The notes under the pieces are model-generated. The model was not told the origin of the DNA, made no database searches, and saw only the letters and a list, made by a program, of their open reading frames with translations. Positions 45,801-58,099 of a DNA stretch of 64,000 bases are shown here, piece after piece; within the stretch, counting starts at the first letter, position 1, and the number at the start of each line of letters is the position of its first letter. This DNA is from Carallia brachiata (Eukaryota; Streptophyta; Magnoliopsida; Malpighiales; Rhizophoraceae). The translations under genes and the position numbers were made by a program. Location of the stretch: positions 2,035,469 to 2,099,468 of the forward strand of contig JADCRB010000035.1 in NCBI GenBank assembly GCA_021464245.1, in the 5' to 3' direction.

Positions 45801-46379
45801 CCTCCAATCTCCCCATCTCAACCAGAACAGTTCAAGCTCTGACAGAGGTTGAAGCCTTCGCGCTAGTGTCTGAAGACTTGAAGTCCGTAGCCTCCCAGTT
45901 TCGTCGTCTCCACCACAAGGATATCCAGCACACTTTCAGGTTAAAAGCCCTGATGTTGTAGGACATTGAAGTAATTTAAGTGTTTCTGTGCTAGGACAAC
46001 TTGCAATGCAATAATAACTACTTAACAGCTGCCGTTACTGAAATATATATATATGATGTTGGGTTTCAGGTTCTGCTCGGTGCAGTGGAGAACATGGGCA
46101 GCATGCTTTATACAAGCAGCTTGGCGACGTCATTGTAGGAGAAAGCAAGCTAGAAGCCTACTCCAAGCACAAGATAAGCTGCAAGATGCTTTGGTAAATG
46201 AGGTAGCTGCAGCAGGGTCCTCACCAAGCCTTGGCGTGGCCGTGTATGTGTCACAGTTTGCTGCCAATGCACTGCGAAATCTGCGGCAGAATGGTGCACG
46301 CCCTGCTAGATTGCCTCCGCAGAGGCTGACCCTGCTGCCCCAGAAGCCGGCAGATCCTGATTTTTCCACTCATCACTAA
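42812..46379 (+). CDS. Cyclic nucleotide-gated ion channel, plant group I (CNGC1-like)
   Basis: Eight coding exons close in phase: 42812-42849, 42951-43539, 43870-44082, 44175-44470, 44814-44925, 45222-45458, 45545-45939 and 46070-46379. They give 729 aa, normal for the family. Plant CNGCs are plasma- or endomembrane cation channels controlled by cyclic nucleotides and calmodulin. The protein has a cytosolic N-terminus, LDPQGPFLQRWNK at residues 94-107 and six membrane spans (about 107-415). The pore filter GQNL is at about 382-385. A C-linker and cyclic nucleotide-binding domain (about 480-600) follow, with phosphate-binding cassette GDFCGEGLLTW at 564-574. An IQ calmodulin site with FIQAAWRR begins at about 640. 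Overall similarity, as recalled, is to Arabidopsis CNGC1/10/13. The cassette has Gly where Glu is usual (GEELL). Confidence 0.95.
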
Positions 46380-47266
46380 TTACCAATAATAATAAAATCG
46401 CACTCTTTTTTTTTATTGTAAAAAAAAGAAATTCCTAGTAATCCTGTTTATGTAAGCTAAGGTTTGGGCACATTATGTGAAATTCTATTGGACATTGACT
46501 ACGGGTCTTCTGTGACTGTCATTAGGACATACTCAATGTTCAATGAGGAAGGTTCAAAGTGCCTTCGATTCATTAGTTAAAAACAAAAAAAAAATCAAAG
46601 ATTTGAAGTATTGAGTGGCAGTTTGTAAAAATAAAAATACTAAAAATATTTTTTTAAACGTTTAAAAATTTAACTAATTTTTTAAAGAACTCTTTTTAGA
46701 TTCAGAGAATTTTATAATTAGAAGATATTACGTAACAAATAGTTAATTTTAAATAACAATATTTATATTTTATATAATACAAAAATTTAATAATTAAATT
46801 TTTATTATATAAAATATAAATATTCTTATTTAAAATTATTTATTTATTTCATTCGATACATCCTCCAATTTCAAAATGTCTACGACTCTCCACTTATTTC
46901 CTTTTAAAGCGTAAGTGAGAAGAAATTTCCGCGAAAATATCACGCTGAATTGACTTGTTATACTTGACTGGTCACCACTCATCAGCCAAGTCGTCCAGCA
47001 ACTTATTTTATACGGCGAGTCGTCCACGTTCATTGGTGCTGTCTTTTTTTATTAGAGCGCAGTTATATTTTTTAACGGTTTTATCTTAAAATTTATTTTA
47101 AGTAAAATTATGAATATTATTTTTAAAATTATAATTGATATTTTTAAAATATAAAAAAATAAGTATTTTAAAAATATTAATTTTAATTTTAAAAATAACA
47201 ACTCTAATTTTAATTAATACAAAATTCGATACACAAACAATCGGTATACCCACTTTTATTCTTCTA
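46380..47266. other. CNGC 3' UTR and AT-rich intergenic DNA
   Basis: AATAATAAAATC follows the stop closely (46,386-46,397) and is a likely poly-A signal. The rest is AT-rich, with no gene or recognisable repeat ends. Confidence 0.5.
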
Positions 47267-47273
47267 ATTATAC

Positions 47274-47786
47274 CAATGTTGTAAAAATCGGCTCGGACCG
47301 GCCGGTCCGACCGGTTCAACCGGTGACCGGCCAAAGGTTCGGGCCGGTTTATGGCTACAGTTACCCCTTAATTCGGACCAGTCAAAACCGGTTTGAACCG
47401 GCCAAAAACAGGTCAAAACCGGAGAAAACCGGTCAAAAACCGGACCCGGTTCAACCGGTTCAAACCGGGTATAAAATTTTTATAAATTATAATTTGATCC
47501 CAATATTTATTTAAATTATAATTTGAATTTTTAAATTTAATTAAAATTTTCAATTTAGTCCTAAATGTATCAAAACTTTCAATTTAGTCCTAAATTTATC
47601 AAAATTTTCAATTTAATCTTTAAAAATTAAAAAAGTAATATTTAATAATCATATATAAATATTATTTTTTTAAATTATTTTTATAAATATATATATTAAT
47701 AAATACCGGTTCGACCGGTTGAACCGGTTGAATTTTAACTCACTAATATTTCTGATTTGATGATCGGTCCGGTTCTGACACCTTGG
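47274..47786. mobile_element. Non-autonomous TIR element, CCGGTT-rich
   Basis: ATTATAC is duplicated at 47267-47273 and 47787-47793. The ends are CCAATGTTGTAAAA at the left and, on the other strand, CCAAGGTGTCAGAA at the right. Both are followed by CGGACCGG-type words. Repeated GGTTCAACCGG and ACCGGTC blocks dominate the left third and recur at the right end. It has no coding capacity. A TSD of 7 or slightly more bases fits hAT or Mutator. Confidence 0.7.
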
Positions 47787-47793
47787 ATTATAC

Positions 47794-48780
47794 TGTTTTG
47801 AGTTCTCATGAATTGTTTTTTCGAAAAAAAAAAATAATGAAGAAAAGAATAAACTACTTTGAGTTCCCCGCCAGTTGTGGGCTTTTGTTGGGCTGGTTCC
47901 CAAAAAAATAAAAATGGCGGCAGGAGCATATGTCAAAAAAAAAAAGAGTGAAACTGAAAAACAATACATGATGAAGCGAATGTCGATCGTTAAGCCACCA
48001 TCGTCACCCAGAATTTTCTTTTTTGTTTTGATTTCTTTTTTCTTTCTTTTTTTTTTTTTATCCATTTGTTTTTTATAGCTGAACCAGAATGAACGCATAT
48101 ATATAACAAAAGAAAGAGAAATGGCAAAGTAGGGCAACTAATAGTTTCTACATATAAAAACAAGTCCATTGGGAGGAGAACCTCCGGCTGTGACCATATT
48201 TGAATCTTGAAGCTCTACAGTTGTTTAATTACAAGTTTGTGCACAAATTTTCTCGCATGTTGTTTTTTTCGGTGCGTACGGTTTTGTTTGTTGTTTTTTT
48301 TTTTTTGGCTCTCTTTCTCAGCGTTTGGCACATGGTGTAAATGTCTTTCATGGTATGGCGTCTGTTGTCAAATTCCCTTCAATAAGACAGGAAATCAAGG
48401 TCTCGAAAGCCGTTTTGTTCATGCTAAAGTGGCAATGTCAGACATTTTCTTTTTTTTTTTTTTTGTTAATTCATTATAAAAATTTAAATTCGAAATTTTT
48501 AATTTTAAAAATAATTTTAATATTAATTAATTATGACGTAAGAAAAGATCCTCATTACAATTATATCATAATATATGGAAAAAAAAAATTTATCTTTTAT
48601 TCATACAGGCAAGATTGACCGGTGTAACGGAATCGTCCCATCAGGTATTATTGGAACCAATTTTGGAGTCGGCATAAATAAGATTATTAATTTGGTAGGA
48701 AAACCAAAAAAAAAAAGGTATTACTTGCACTTTATTCTTCTTCTTTTTATTGCAGTAGAAGCAATCTAGCATCTTGTATA
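47794..48780. other. Intergenic, no gene seen
   Basis: Contains long poly-T/poly-A tracts (near 48,045, 48,296 and 48,450). Short ORFs across them are low-complexity. No conserved coding sequence was recognised. Confidence 0.45.
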
Positions 48781-48804
48781 ATTTACTCCTAGACGTGCCC
48801 GCGA

Positions 48805-49314
48805 TCACTGTGCGTTTAAGTCTGCCTGCATCAAATTTTACAAGCTTAGAACAATTTCAAGCAGCTAATGGCAAATACGAGTGAGAAAGAGACAGACATA
48901 GGGAGTTATACGCACCGAGCCCCAGGTGGAGCAGTCAGTGTCAGGTTTGATTGGAGGAGAATCAGTTGTTGAAAGGCCACATTGCATGGGAATTGCAGCA
49001 ACGCGAGCTGGATCATACAGGTTGTTTGACATTGCATTTTTAATGCACTGGCACGCGACTGTCCTATCATCTTGGGTTAAAAGACTCTGGTCGGCATCCT
49101 TAATGGCATTACAGCAGCTAGTGGACGGTTCCTCCGCTGTGCCACCCAAGTATTCAACGCACGGCACCAACTTGATCTGAACTGCTTCGCATGTAATTGT
49201 AATTTTATCCATAGGCTTAGGGTGATGTGAATATTCAGCTGATACTGACAGTAGCAACAAAAGAGGCAACATCCCAACAACAAGGCGAGTCATGATGGCT
49301 GCGGCTCTTGACAT
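48805..49314 (-). CDS. Non-specific lipid transfer protein, type 1
   Basis: Two exons on the minus strand, 49314-48916 and 48825-48805, give 139 aa. The protein is a small secreted lipid carrier active in the cell wall and cuticle. Residues 1-26 are a signal peptide with a Leu-rich core (MLPLLLLLSVSA). The mature part has the eight-cysteine motif C-x9-C-x14-CC-x19-C-x-C-x21-C-x15-C, within type-1 spacing and forming four disulfides. The single intron sits next to the last cysteine, as is usual. The donor is GTGCGT and the acceptor GATGCAG. The second exon adds only ADLNAQ. Residues EYSHHPKPMDK make the mature N-terminus longer than in most LTP1 proteins. A second in-frame ATG (residue 8) could also serve as start. 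Confidence 0.9.
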
Positions 49315-49383
49315 GGCTTAAAAAAGAATGTTTTCGTTTTTTGTTTTTTTTTTAACTAATGTGCTTCAAGATCAGTGAATCGA

Positions 49384-49391
49384 TTTATATA
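49384..49391 (-). promoter_or_regulatory. Probable TATA box of the lipid transfer protein gene
   Basis: On the minus strand TATATAAA lies 70 nt upstream of the start codon, a suitable distance for a short leader. Confidence 0.6.
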
Positions 49392-49399
49392 CACATGCT

Positions 49400-50305
49400 A
49401 ATCAAGGAAGGTTATGTCCGAACGCTTCAATAAGTATACTTTTTGATTATTCGGACTCTTGAGCTATGTCCCAACTTTCCCATTTCTTTGGGGTATGTCC
49501 CAACTTGCTTTGAATTTTTAAAATGAGAATGTTGAAACGTACCTTAATAGTCCTACTAAGGAAATAGTTAAAAAGAGTGAGTTCAATTTAAATAGTTACG
49601 ACATAAAAAATACTGAGATAAACATAAATTTAGTCTCATTAAACACTCTAATAATACTTAAAACTCAAGATTTATTTTTGAACACGTTTAACACTTCCTA
49701 ATAGACTAGATCAAATTGTTGGTTTATTTAGACTTTCTCACTGTCACCGTGTCGAAGCTCATGAATTGAATTTCAGGCTTTTGGTGCCTGCCTCCAGCTT
49801 GCGGGGGCGGATATAACATTACAAAGATGCATAAATGACCAAATTATGTAAAGAGCCCTATGGTATGCATGAAACTTTTGTTAACAGATGTCATAGTCCC
49901 CACGCCAGACAATTGGAAGAGACGTATCGTACGGATCTCAATAACTAAACTTTATTTCATAGGCTGCCCCTTATGGTCTCATTTTTAAGGAATCGAAAAT
50001 TAAAAATGTAAACTTTGCATGTTGCAAACAATGTCACTTAAGTTAAATTCAGATACTTATATACATTAATTCACTATTATTTGAGAAGTTTCCGAAGTAT
50101 ATAATTACAGCAAAGGATACCCATACCAATAGTGAAAGTCTGTAAATTTCATTAAAATCCAAGGTAAACATAGCATGGTTTTAAGAAGAGAAAAATAATC
50201 TGTATTTCACTTAATCTTTCCAGACAACCACTGTACATTGCAAATAGAGAATTTGATTACAGTTTCTTACTTTCTTATTTACAAGTTGGTATATCGAATA
50301 ACTTG
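49400..50305. other. Intergenic between two minus-strand genes
   Basis: It holds the promoter of the LTP gene and the 3' UTR of ATG6. No other gene or repeat with clear ends was recognised. Confidence 0.5.
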
Positions 50306-50308
50306 TTT

Positions 50309-53300
50309 TCATGCCTGTCGAGTATCAAACTTCGAATCACTACCACGCTTTGCGTACAAGGAACCTGCAGCAGGAACTTCAACGCGTGAAGACACCATGG
50401 CACTAAGAGGCTGGAAGTTTGTGTTCCCAATAAACCAATAAAGTGCCCATTTCAAATTGCAGAGTGTGTACTTGAGAGCTTTCGTCCAATTCTCCTGCTT
50501 GTTGAAGCTTTGTGTAATTGAGTGGTTTTCCACCTTGTCGTTGTCAATCCTGCATTGATCAATTTCCCGCGATAAAGAGCCCATGATTTACAAAAAGAGA
50601 AGGCAAAAAGAAAAAACAAAAACTAATTCAACTTCCTCCACAAAGTACTACTGGAGATTATTACATGTCACCTCTCACCATAGAGTAAAATGAAGCTGCA
50701 AAATTTCGTGTAATTAAGATTGTATTTTATTCAGCTTCAGATACTTCAAGAAGAAGCAGTGCTAATTAAAGTAATTCTTGTTGCAGTATATTTCCTTCAC
50801 CATCTTTCCTCTCCCCACCCAAACCCCAGAGAAGTTCACATATGAATATGATGTCTGATGCACGGAGGGAGTATGCCTTCTAGTATTTTTTTATCCCTTT
50901 TTTTTTTTTTCAGGTTCCTTAATAAATGATTTTACCCATCTATTTTATTGACGTATCTTTATAATGTAGAGTCTGTTTGATTCAGGATAAATATGCAAAG
51001 GTCAAGCAAAATGCAGTTGAAACAAGAGTCAAATTCAGAAACCCACTGGCATAAATATAGAGTTATTTTCAACATTGAAGTAACAAAAGGAATAAAAATT
51101 CACAGAAATAAGCTGAAAAAGTTACAGTGGCATACAAAGAATACAAGTAAAATTCAGCTAACCCGAAATACTAATGTATGGAGTCAACTAACTTACTTGT
51201 ATGGAAGTCTGAAACGTTTCTCAGGTGGAATGTTGTTTTCTTGATCCTTTTGATATGCAAACTCAGCAAAGTCTTTGAGGCATGTCAAGAACAACGTCAT
51301 TGCTTTGTCATAGCGGGTACTCCAAAACAAGTTCACCGGACCAAACCTAACAAGTACTCATGTTAATCAAAATAATCCAAAAGGAAATCCCAGACATAAC
51401 CTGACATATAAACCACCCTAATGTGTAAAATACAAATCCAATCTAAAAACTTCACAATTCCTGCTGCATATTATTGGAACTCCTATGAATAAAGATTCTA
51501 TATTCAAGCTACCATAGATTCCATTACCACTTTGGATTGGAATGATCTAAGGATTGCATCAGAATAGATTCCAACTCAATATCCAGGGCTCATCAATACT
51601 TACAGCTCATAAATACTGTTGTTGCTGTCCATAATTCGTGGGTAACTCCCCATAGGAAGCATTTTTATGCGATATCTAGAACATAACAGATTAAGGGTGC
51701 ACACAGTATGTAATGCACGATAGTAATTGAAGTATACTCTTGTATTAGCTAAATTCAAATATTTTGCAGCTTCAAGAACTGAAAACAAAAAACTTCCTCG
51801 ATGCAGAAGCTTAAGGGAAGAACCCAGTGACTCCCATTACAATAATGCGCCAACCACACAAAAAAATACACACACATGAGTGATATTGTTATGTACTATA
51901 CCAAAAAAAGAACGTCATAAGCACATTAAACCAAAAAAAAAAACTAATTGCAGGAAAAGAAAGGATACGGAAACTTTGGCTTGAAATGTTGGCACATGGT
52001 ATGCAGTAAAAGACACGCTTGGCCCCAGGCAGCATTTATCTCGTCCCATTCAACCTGTACATTCCACACCCTCATAAGCACATTAAACGGAAGCAGAATT
52101 TTTGAATTGCTAAAAATTACGCAAAAGAGAACTGAAGACAACGATTATGAATAGAAGGAACGATGACAAGCCAAGAAGCCAGGCTATCAACAAGCAGATC
52201 CTTAATCTGAACATCTTACATGAGATAGAACTGGCAATCAACACAATTAGATCAAAATTTTGCACCTATACTCATACAAGCAGCCCTTGTTTGGGATGGG
52301 AAAGAAGGGCAGGCTAGGGGAATGGAAGACGAGAACAGTGAGAAGCTATTGCATTGTTAACTAATAGCACAGATTTGCAGAATATCTTGTTTGTGCTAGA
52401 CAATGTGTTTATTATAAAATGTTTCCATCCCAATTCAAAAATAAAAGAGAGAGAGAAAGGAGTTCTAATTAACTGTTCACAGATTCTACTCTGGAAGCAG
52501 TAAATGGCAAAAGCTGCAGGCTTTTTCCTTACCGGAATTTTCGGGAGTCTTCCGAGTCGAAAATTGTTTATTGTTCCGAACTCTCCATCATGATGGATGG
52601 GAAAGGCATCATTAAGCACATTCGTTTGCTTCAACAGTTCTAAATGTGCTTGTGAAACTTCAATTTTTGCCAAAATTGCATCTCTTTCTTCCTGTTGACC
52701 AAGAAGTTTTTGTGAAAAGTAAAAGAAAGGTGCTTCGATTGACTTATTATGAGGACCTAAAAGGCTACAAAAGGATACAGCCTCTGACAGCAGCTGCAAT
52801 AAACAATTGTTGCAGGTATAAAAGGAACACTACATAATTGCAGTATAACAATAGCAAGGATCTCCATTCGAATGTATAGTATACCCCTAAGAGATCACTA
52901 GAAATGCTCAAAGCTAGTCAATACACACGAGGGAACAATATGAAGGAATGTACTGAGAGCAACGCAAACTGCAAAAGCCATGGAAGAAATAGGAGAGAGA
53001 GAGAGAGAGAGGACAACCAGCTCACCTGATGTGAAATTAACTGGAACTGAAAATTATTGAACTCCTGCCAATACCTGTTATGCATTAAGTTCAACAAACT
53101 GACTGACTAACAAGCCTGAATTGATGTAAAACGACGTACAAGCGTGCTCCACTAAAATGACACCAAAATGAATGCAGATTTCTAGAACAAGATAGATTGG
53201 AAAAGAACAATCCTGTCACATGGACTTGGAAAACAACAAACAATGCCAGCAGAGGAAACATACCGCTCCTCCAGTTCTTTAAACCGAACAGATTTCAATT

Positions 53301-55208
53301 CCAGCTCCTTCAGTTGGGCATTAACTTCTGCATTTTGCTTCTCTGCTTCTTGAATTGCTGCCTCAAGCTGCCTTTCTTCTTCCTCAATCTTAAAAGTTAT
53401 CCACAGATAATCAAATGAATAATTGACCTCTCATCAAGAATACTCAGGAAGTTCATGATGCATGAGGTTTATATTTGTTTTCAACGGTAAGGTAGTAATT
53501 GCAAGTGTTGGAAACTAGGAACATACATAAGTTGATGTAATTCTAAACCTCCTTGGTTTCCACCACCTAGGCAATTCTATCAATGACATGGTTAAGTAAA
53601 TTGACAATACCACTTTATGTTACTAAATACAAATGCGAACATACAACAGCTGGGTTTACTCATTTAAATTTTCTTCAAATTTTAACTTCATTCCTCTATT
53701 CATATATAAAGCTGACCAATTATGGAATGAATGCCTATTACTTATTACAAAATCCTTGCCTCCCCCATTTTATAATTTATTCAATTTAGATTCTGAAATC
53801 ATTAACAGTTCTGCAGCCTGCGGGGATGACTAATTCCCTCTCCTAATTACTTTTGATTGTACTATTGGGGGATGCCAACACTTGAGCAACTACGCATATG
53901 GAAATGAATGCCTTTTAAAAAACCACACTGGACTTTAACTAGGTATAGGTGTCTTAGGACAATAGTTTGCAGCTTCATTGAATATGATTACAGGTTAATG
54001 CATCAGACCAGTTACCAAGTAAGCACCTTCAATTTCTCCTTAAGGAAATCGGTTTCACTAAGAACATCTCTTGTCTCTCCTTCCATGCGTTGAAGGCAGG
54101 CTTCATATGCTTCGATGTCCCTATTTACATCTTCAACTTCCTTATCAAGTTTGTCAGACAACACCCTCATGCATTCAAGGCACAAAGGTTGCTCAACCTG
54201 GAAGTGTGATATAAAATAGAGAGGCCATGTTCAAAATAGCTCAAGAACTAGATTCGCTATGAGCAACAGCACTACCCAAACAATTATATGGGAACACCTG
54301 GCCCAATTAATTCTATACCTGCGTTTGCGTTGTGGCAATTTCAAATGCACGTTTCAGGACAGATATGGTAGAATGAAACCCAGCATTGTTTGGCTGCAGC
54401 TGACCATTAGGTCCTCCTTCTAGTGATGGCAAATGAGTTCCACCTCCATCAGATGCAGGCTCAGACTTATACACAACCACAAAGGATTCCTCCATTGTCT
54501 TTCCAGACTGGCCAGAATCAGACTGAACAGCACTACCACGCGGACGTGGAGGAACTCCCTGCGGCTGAGGCCTTTGCTTTGGCAACACAACAAAAGAATT
54601 ATCCATTCGTGTTGAACCTAAAACACTGTTGGCCCCGTGCACGGAAAATCCACTCTGCATTGCTGCACGCCCATTCAGACAACGACATAATTTTAGCACA
54701 AACAATTAAACATCCCAATTCTGCACAACAAACACGAAAATAATTCTCAAAATTCTCAAATAGGGAAGCAGAACTCATTAAAAATCATATAACAAGAACT
54801 ATAAGTTTATAATAGAAAACAGCAAAACAATCTCAATGTGAAAATCCCCAGTAATTAGAAACTAGAAAGACGCTGTTGACAACAATTACTGTACGATATT
54901 AAGCCGATAGAACTGATTCGAAGTGACATCCATATTGAACAGGAACCAAATTCAAAGTTTCAGTCTCAATATTCAGTGATTTATAAATTACGGGTGCCAT
55001 CACCATTATCACAAGCAATTAGCAAAGCAAGAATTAAAAAAAAAAAAGAAGGGAGAGGGAAAAGCTAACCGGAGCGTGAAGACGAATCGTTCAAAAATTT
55101 GTCTGCATAGGATTCGACGCCGACGATGCAAAGGGAGTGGCGGCAGTTCTGGCAAACCCATCGCGGAAGATTTGGATCTACTGGGAAAGTCCGACCTTTA
55201 TCACCCAT
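50309..55208 (-). CDS. ATG6: ATG6 / Beclin 1 / VPS30, autophagy protein
   Basis: Ten coding exons on the minus strand: 55208-55070, 54662-54319, 54197-54027, 53388-53264, 53074-53026, 52691-52533, 52054-51969, 51675-51604, 51346-51197 and 50549-50309. All close in phase and give 511 aa, the usual plant length. ATG6 is a subunit of the class III PI3-kinase (VPS34-VPS15) complex that makes PI3P for autophagosome formation and endosomal sorting. The N-terminus has the conserved [10 protein letters not shown] cysteine pair at residues 17-26. Residues about 60-150 are a flexible region ([23 protein letters not shown]). Residues about 165-275 form the coiled coil ([19 protein letters not shown] onward). 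The C-terminal evolutionarily conserved (BARA) domain contains [53 protein letters not shown] and [19 protein letters not shown]. It appears intact. Confidence 0.96.
52988..53011. repeat. (GA)n microsatellite in an ATG6 intron
   Basis: GA-rich run (AGGAGAGAGAGAGAGAGAGAGG) just downstream of the exon 5 donor, within the intron. Confidence 0.85.
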
Positions 55209-55376
55209 TATATATAATAACCCGCTCGCTTGGCTTTCTCCTTATTCTTCTTCTTCCACTTTGGTTTAAATTACTATTGTTTCATAATAATCTGAAACAG
55301 AAGGCTGTTTTACAAAATTTTGTTTTTCTTTCAGTATAACCCCTCTTAAACAAAATGAAATTCTGTCAGAATTAAC

Positions 55377-56042
55377 AAAAAAAAAAAAAAGGAGCGATCA
55401 ATTAGATTTATGCTAAACCTAAAACGAGAAAAGTTGAAAACGAAAACCCTCAGCAAAAATCTTGAATTCAACGCGAACTCTTCAAGCTAAATAAAGAAGG
55501 AAAACAAACTAATAAAAATAGAGGCACAAAATATACTGGTTAAAACAAGAAGAAAACCCACAACATATAAACGCTAAGTTTTGAAGAAAAGCACGAGTCC
55601 ATACCCGAGAAAACTCAAGAAATGGATAAAAAGAAATCAACTTTCCTGCAGAAGAAACCAGAATACCAGCAAACAGAGCAAGGTATGGAATAGAAATAAC
55701 TCTGCCTACAGTGAAACCGGAAGAGAGAGAAACCCACACACAAATTATAAACGTAAAAGTAAACTGACCTGTTGTTCGCTTGCAATGTATAAAGGGCCAA
55801 ATAGTTCTGGAAAAAGAGGAAAATAAAGAATTATGGATTTGGGGATTGAGGGATTGAAGGCTTCAGGGATTAGGAAGGGAAAATTATACTCGATTTCGGT
55901 TCAAATCGAAAGATGGGGATTACCGGCTATCGGATTATAGATTAGAAATTCAAGACTTTTGCAAGGGTTTTCCATTTTCGTTTTTGCAGGTTTTTCGTTT
56001 TAGGTTTATGATAAATCTAATTGATCGGTTTTTTTTTTTCTC
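55377..56042. repeat. Inverted repeat (about 95-bp arms) around the ATG6 leader
   Basis: The left arm (55377-55473) and right arm (about 55946-56042) are reverse complements with modest divergence. Both contain GATCAATTAGATTTAT, CTAAACCTAAAACGA or its near match, and a poly-A/T outer end. The 470-bp spacer includes a likely 5' UTR donor for ATG6: minus strand, CAACAG followed by GTCAGT near 55,768. It may be a foldback element or a local inverted duplication. Confidence 0.72.
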
Positions 56043-56044
56043 CA

Positions 56045-57240
56045 TTACAGATTTTCATTTCTTTTTTCCGAAAAAATTAAAATACCGTGAGAGATAAGTG
56101 CATTATCAAATCTATGAAATAAGGTTGAAGTGACCCCTTTTAACCTGGATCATTCAACCCCACAAAAAAAAAAACTCACTATTCAAATACTATTAGATCT
56201 AACTGGTCTCTCTAAACCAATTACAATGATTATTGCGTGTGTACCCAACATCGTAGAGTATCAAAAGAACATTACCTTCACACATGATCACTAGAACTCA
56301 AACTCGAATTGGATGTGAGGGAGATATATCAAGTTATTATTAAATTATCACCTCAAATAGTTATTTTTATTTCGTTTACAAGGAGTTTTAGGAAAATACG
56401 AATCTTTGCTTATTAAATAAAGATAAACTTCATCAAATTTGTACATAAAAATTTACAAATATATAATAGTCTAAAATTTAAAATAATATTAAATTTATAT
56501 ATAATTCTATTTTAAAAATAAAATTAAAATTATTAAAAATATATTAGTCAATTCTTAAAAAGTCAATAAATAAATTTTTACCAACTTCCTTGAAAAAAGA
56601 ATTTGGATGAAATAAAATTAATTTTAAGATTTTTTTTTTGAACTAAATTTTAGGACTCATATAAAATGTAAAAAAATATAAAATTTAATTTAAGGAATTT
56701 ATAAAAATTTAAGACATAAAATTTGGTTACTCTCTTTGTAATTTAATTTTTTGAAAGATGTCTTTATTGTTATTAATAACACAAAAAGTAATTAATTAAT
56801 TATTTAAAAACTAATATTTTTGCATTCTAGATTCGGGTTGGCAATCCGTTTGCAAGCTCCATTACTTCAACCTTTATGTGATTTTCGACCCTAAAAAAAC
56901 AAAAGAGAAAATTATTGAAAACTTAGAGCGCTTTTTTTAATATAAAATATATTTTAATTATCTAAGAAAAAAATAATTGTAGCTCATCACGTAATCAAGT
57001 CTAACCACCAATAATTCACTCAACTTTTTAATAACATTATTAGTCATTAAATAATAAAAATAATGTAATATGATCTAAAGAACAAATAATGCAGATTCAT
57101 TATTAATTTTTTTATTTACATAAAAACTAAACAATATAATCCCAAAAAATATATTGAGAAAAGTATATTAGAAGCTGATAATTAGTAAATATTTTTTCTT
57201 TTCTTTCATTCAATAGAAGAATTTTCTTTTTTGAGGAAAA
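56045..57240. other. AT-rich intergenic DNA, no gene seen
   Basis: Very AT-rich. No ORF, repeat with clear ends or RNA gene was recognised. Confidence 0.5.
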
Positions 57241-57244
57241 GGAA

Positions 57245-58096
57245 CTTAATTCAAAATGAGTTGTCAATTACATCGTTATCAATCAAGTCAAAAACATGAG
57301 AAACTCTATTCCTAGTCCATGTAAATTCACCAGGATGCAACAAAGCCTCTTTCGCTAATGCATCGGCAGCACCATTCACCTCTTTATGGACATGGTTAAT
57401 TTTAAATTACTGAAACTGATAGGATAGCTCTTTAATATCAGTTGTTAATAGATTATAAGATAAGGTCGTTGGTTGTTCATTTTGTATTACTTTGACAGCC
57501 TCTAAACAATTACATTTAAAAAAGAACACGTGGTTGAAACAATTTGCAGCCTTCTGTACTGCCTCTCGAATAGCTAACAGCTCTAATAAAGTTGGAGAGA
57601 AGTGGCTAGAAGGCAGACCTTTACACAATATTTGTTGTGCGAGGGAGAGGGAGAAAAGAAGAGATAAAGAAAAGTATAATTATTATCATTTACTTTTCTT
57701 TCTTATTTTACTTTCTTTTTATTTTTTATACCATTTCAAATAATTTTATTTTTTCTCCACTTTTTTACTCACAAATTACTATTCACTTCTCTTTCATCAT
57801 ACTTGCTTTCTCTCACTTGTTTCTACTACTCCAAATAATTTTATTTTCTTTTTACTTTTTTCTCTCACAAATTATTATTCACATTTTCTTTCGTTATACT
57901 TTCTTTCTCTCAATTTTTTCCACTACTCTAAATAACTTTATTTTTTCTCTACTTTCTTTATCTTTCCCCTTCTTTCTTCTCACTCTAAACACACCATTAG
58001 AGAAAATGCAAATTGATTCTCCTCGCTCTCCCCGGATTACAATGCCAATACCACCCCCATTTGCACTAAGAGAGACATCTGAATTTACTTTAACAC
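57245..58096 (-). pseudogene. LINE RNase H remnant split by a MITE
   Basis: The minus strand encodes VKVNSDVSL, GGGIGIVIRGERG and ICIFS at 58,000-58,096. It resumes at 57,620 with KGLPSSHFSPTLLELLAIRE, then NHVHKEVNGAADALAKEAL near 57,300-57,390. These are the nucleic-acid-binding and acidic motifs of the plant LINE RNase H domain (RVT_3). A 373-bp MITE separates the two parts. An in-frame TAA interrupts the second part after SYQFQ. No RT portion is visible nearby. Confidence 0.78.
57624..57996. mobile_element. Tourist-like MITE inserted in the LINE RNase H remnant
   Basis: TTA flanks both sides (57621-57623 and 57997-57999). Excluding the insert and one TTA restores reading-frame continuity of the surrounding RNase H remnant, which fixes the boundaries. 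The interior is CTTTCTTT-rich on the plus strand. The right end, read inward, is TGGTGTGTTTAGAGTGAGAA, similar to other GTTTGG/GTTTAG-type MITE ends in the window. Confidence 0.78.
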
Positions 58097-58099
58097 TTA

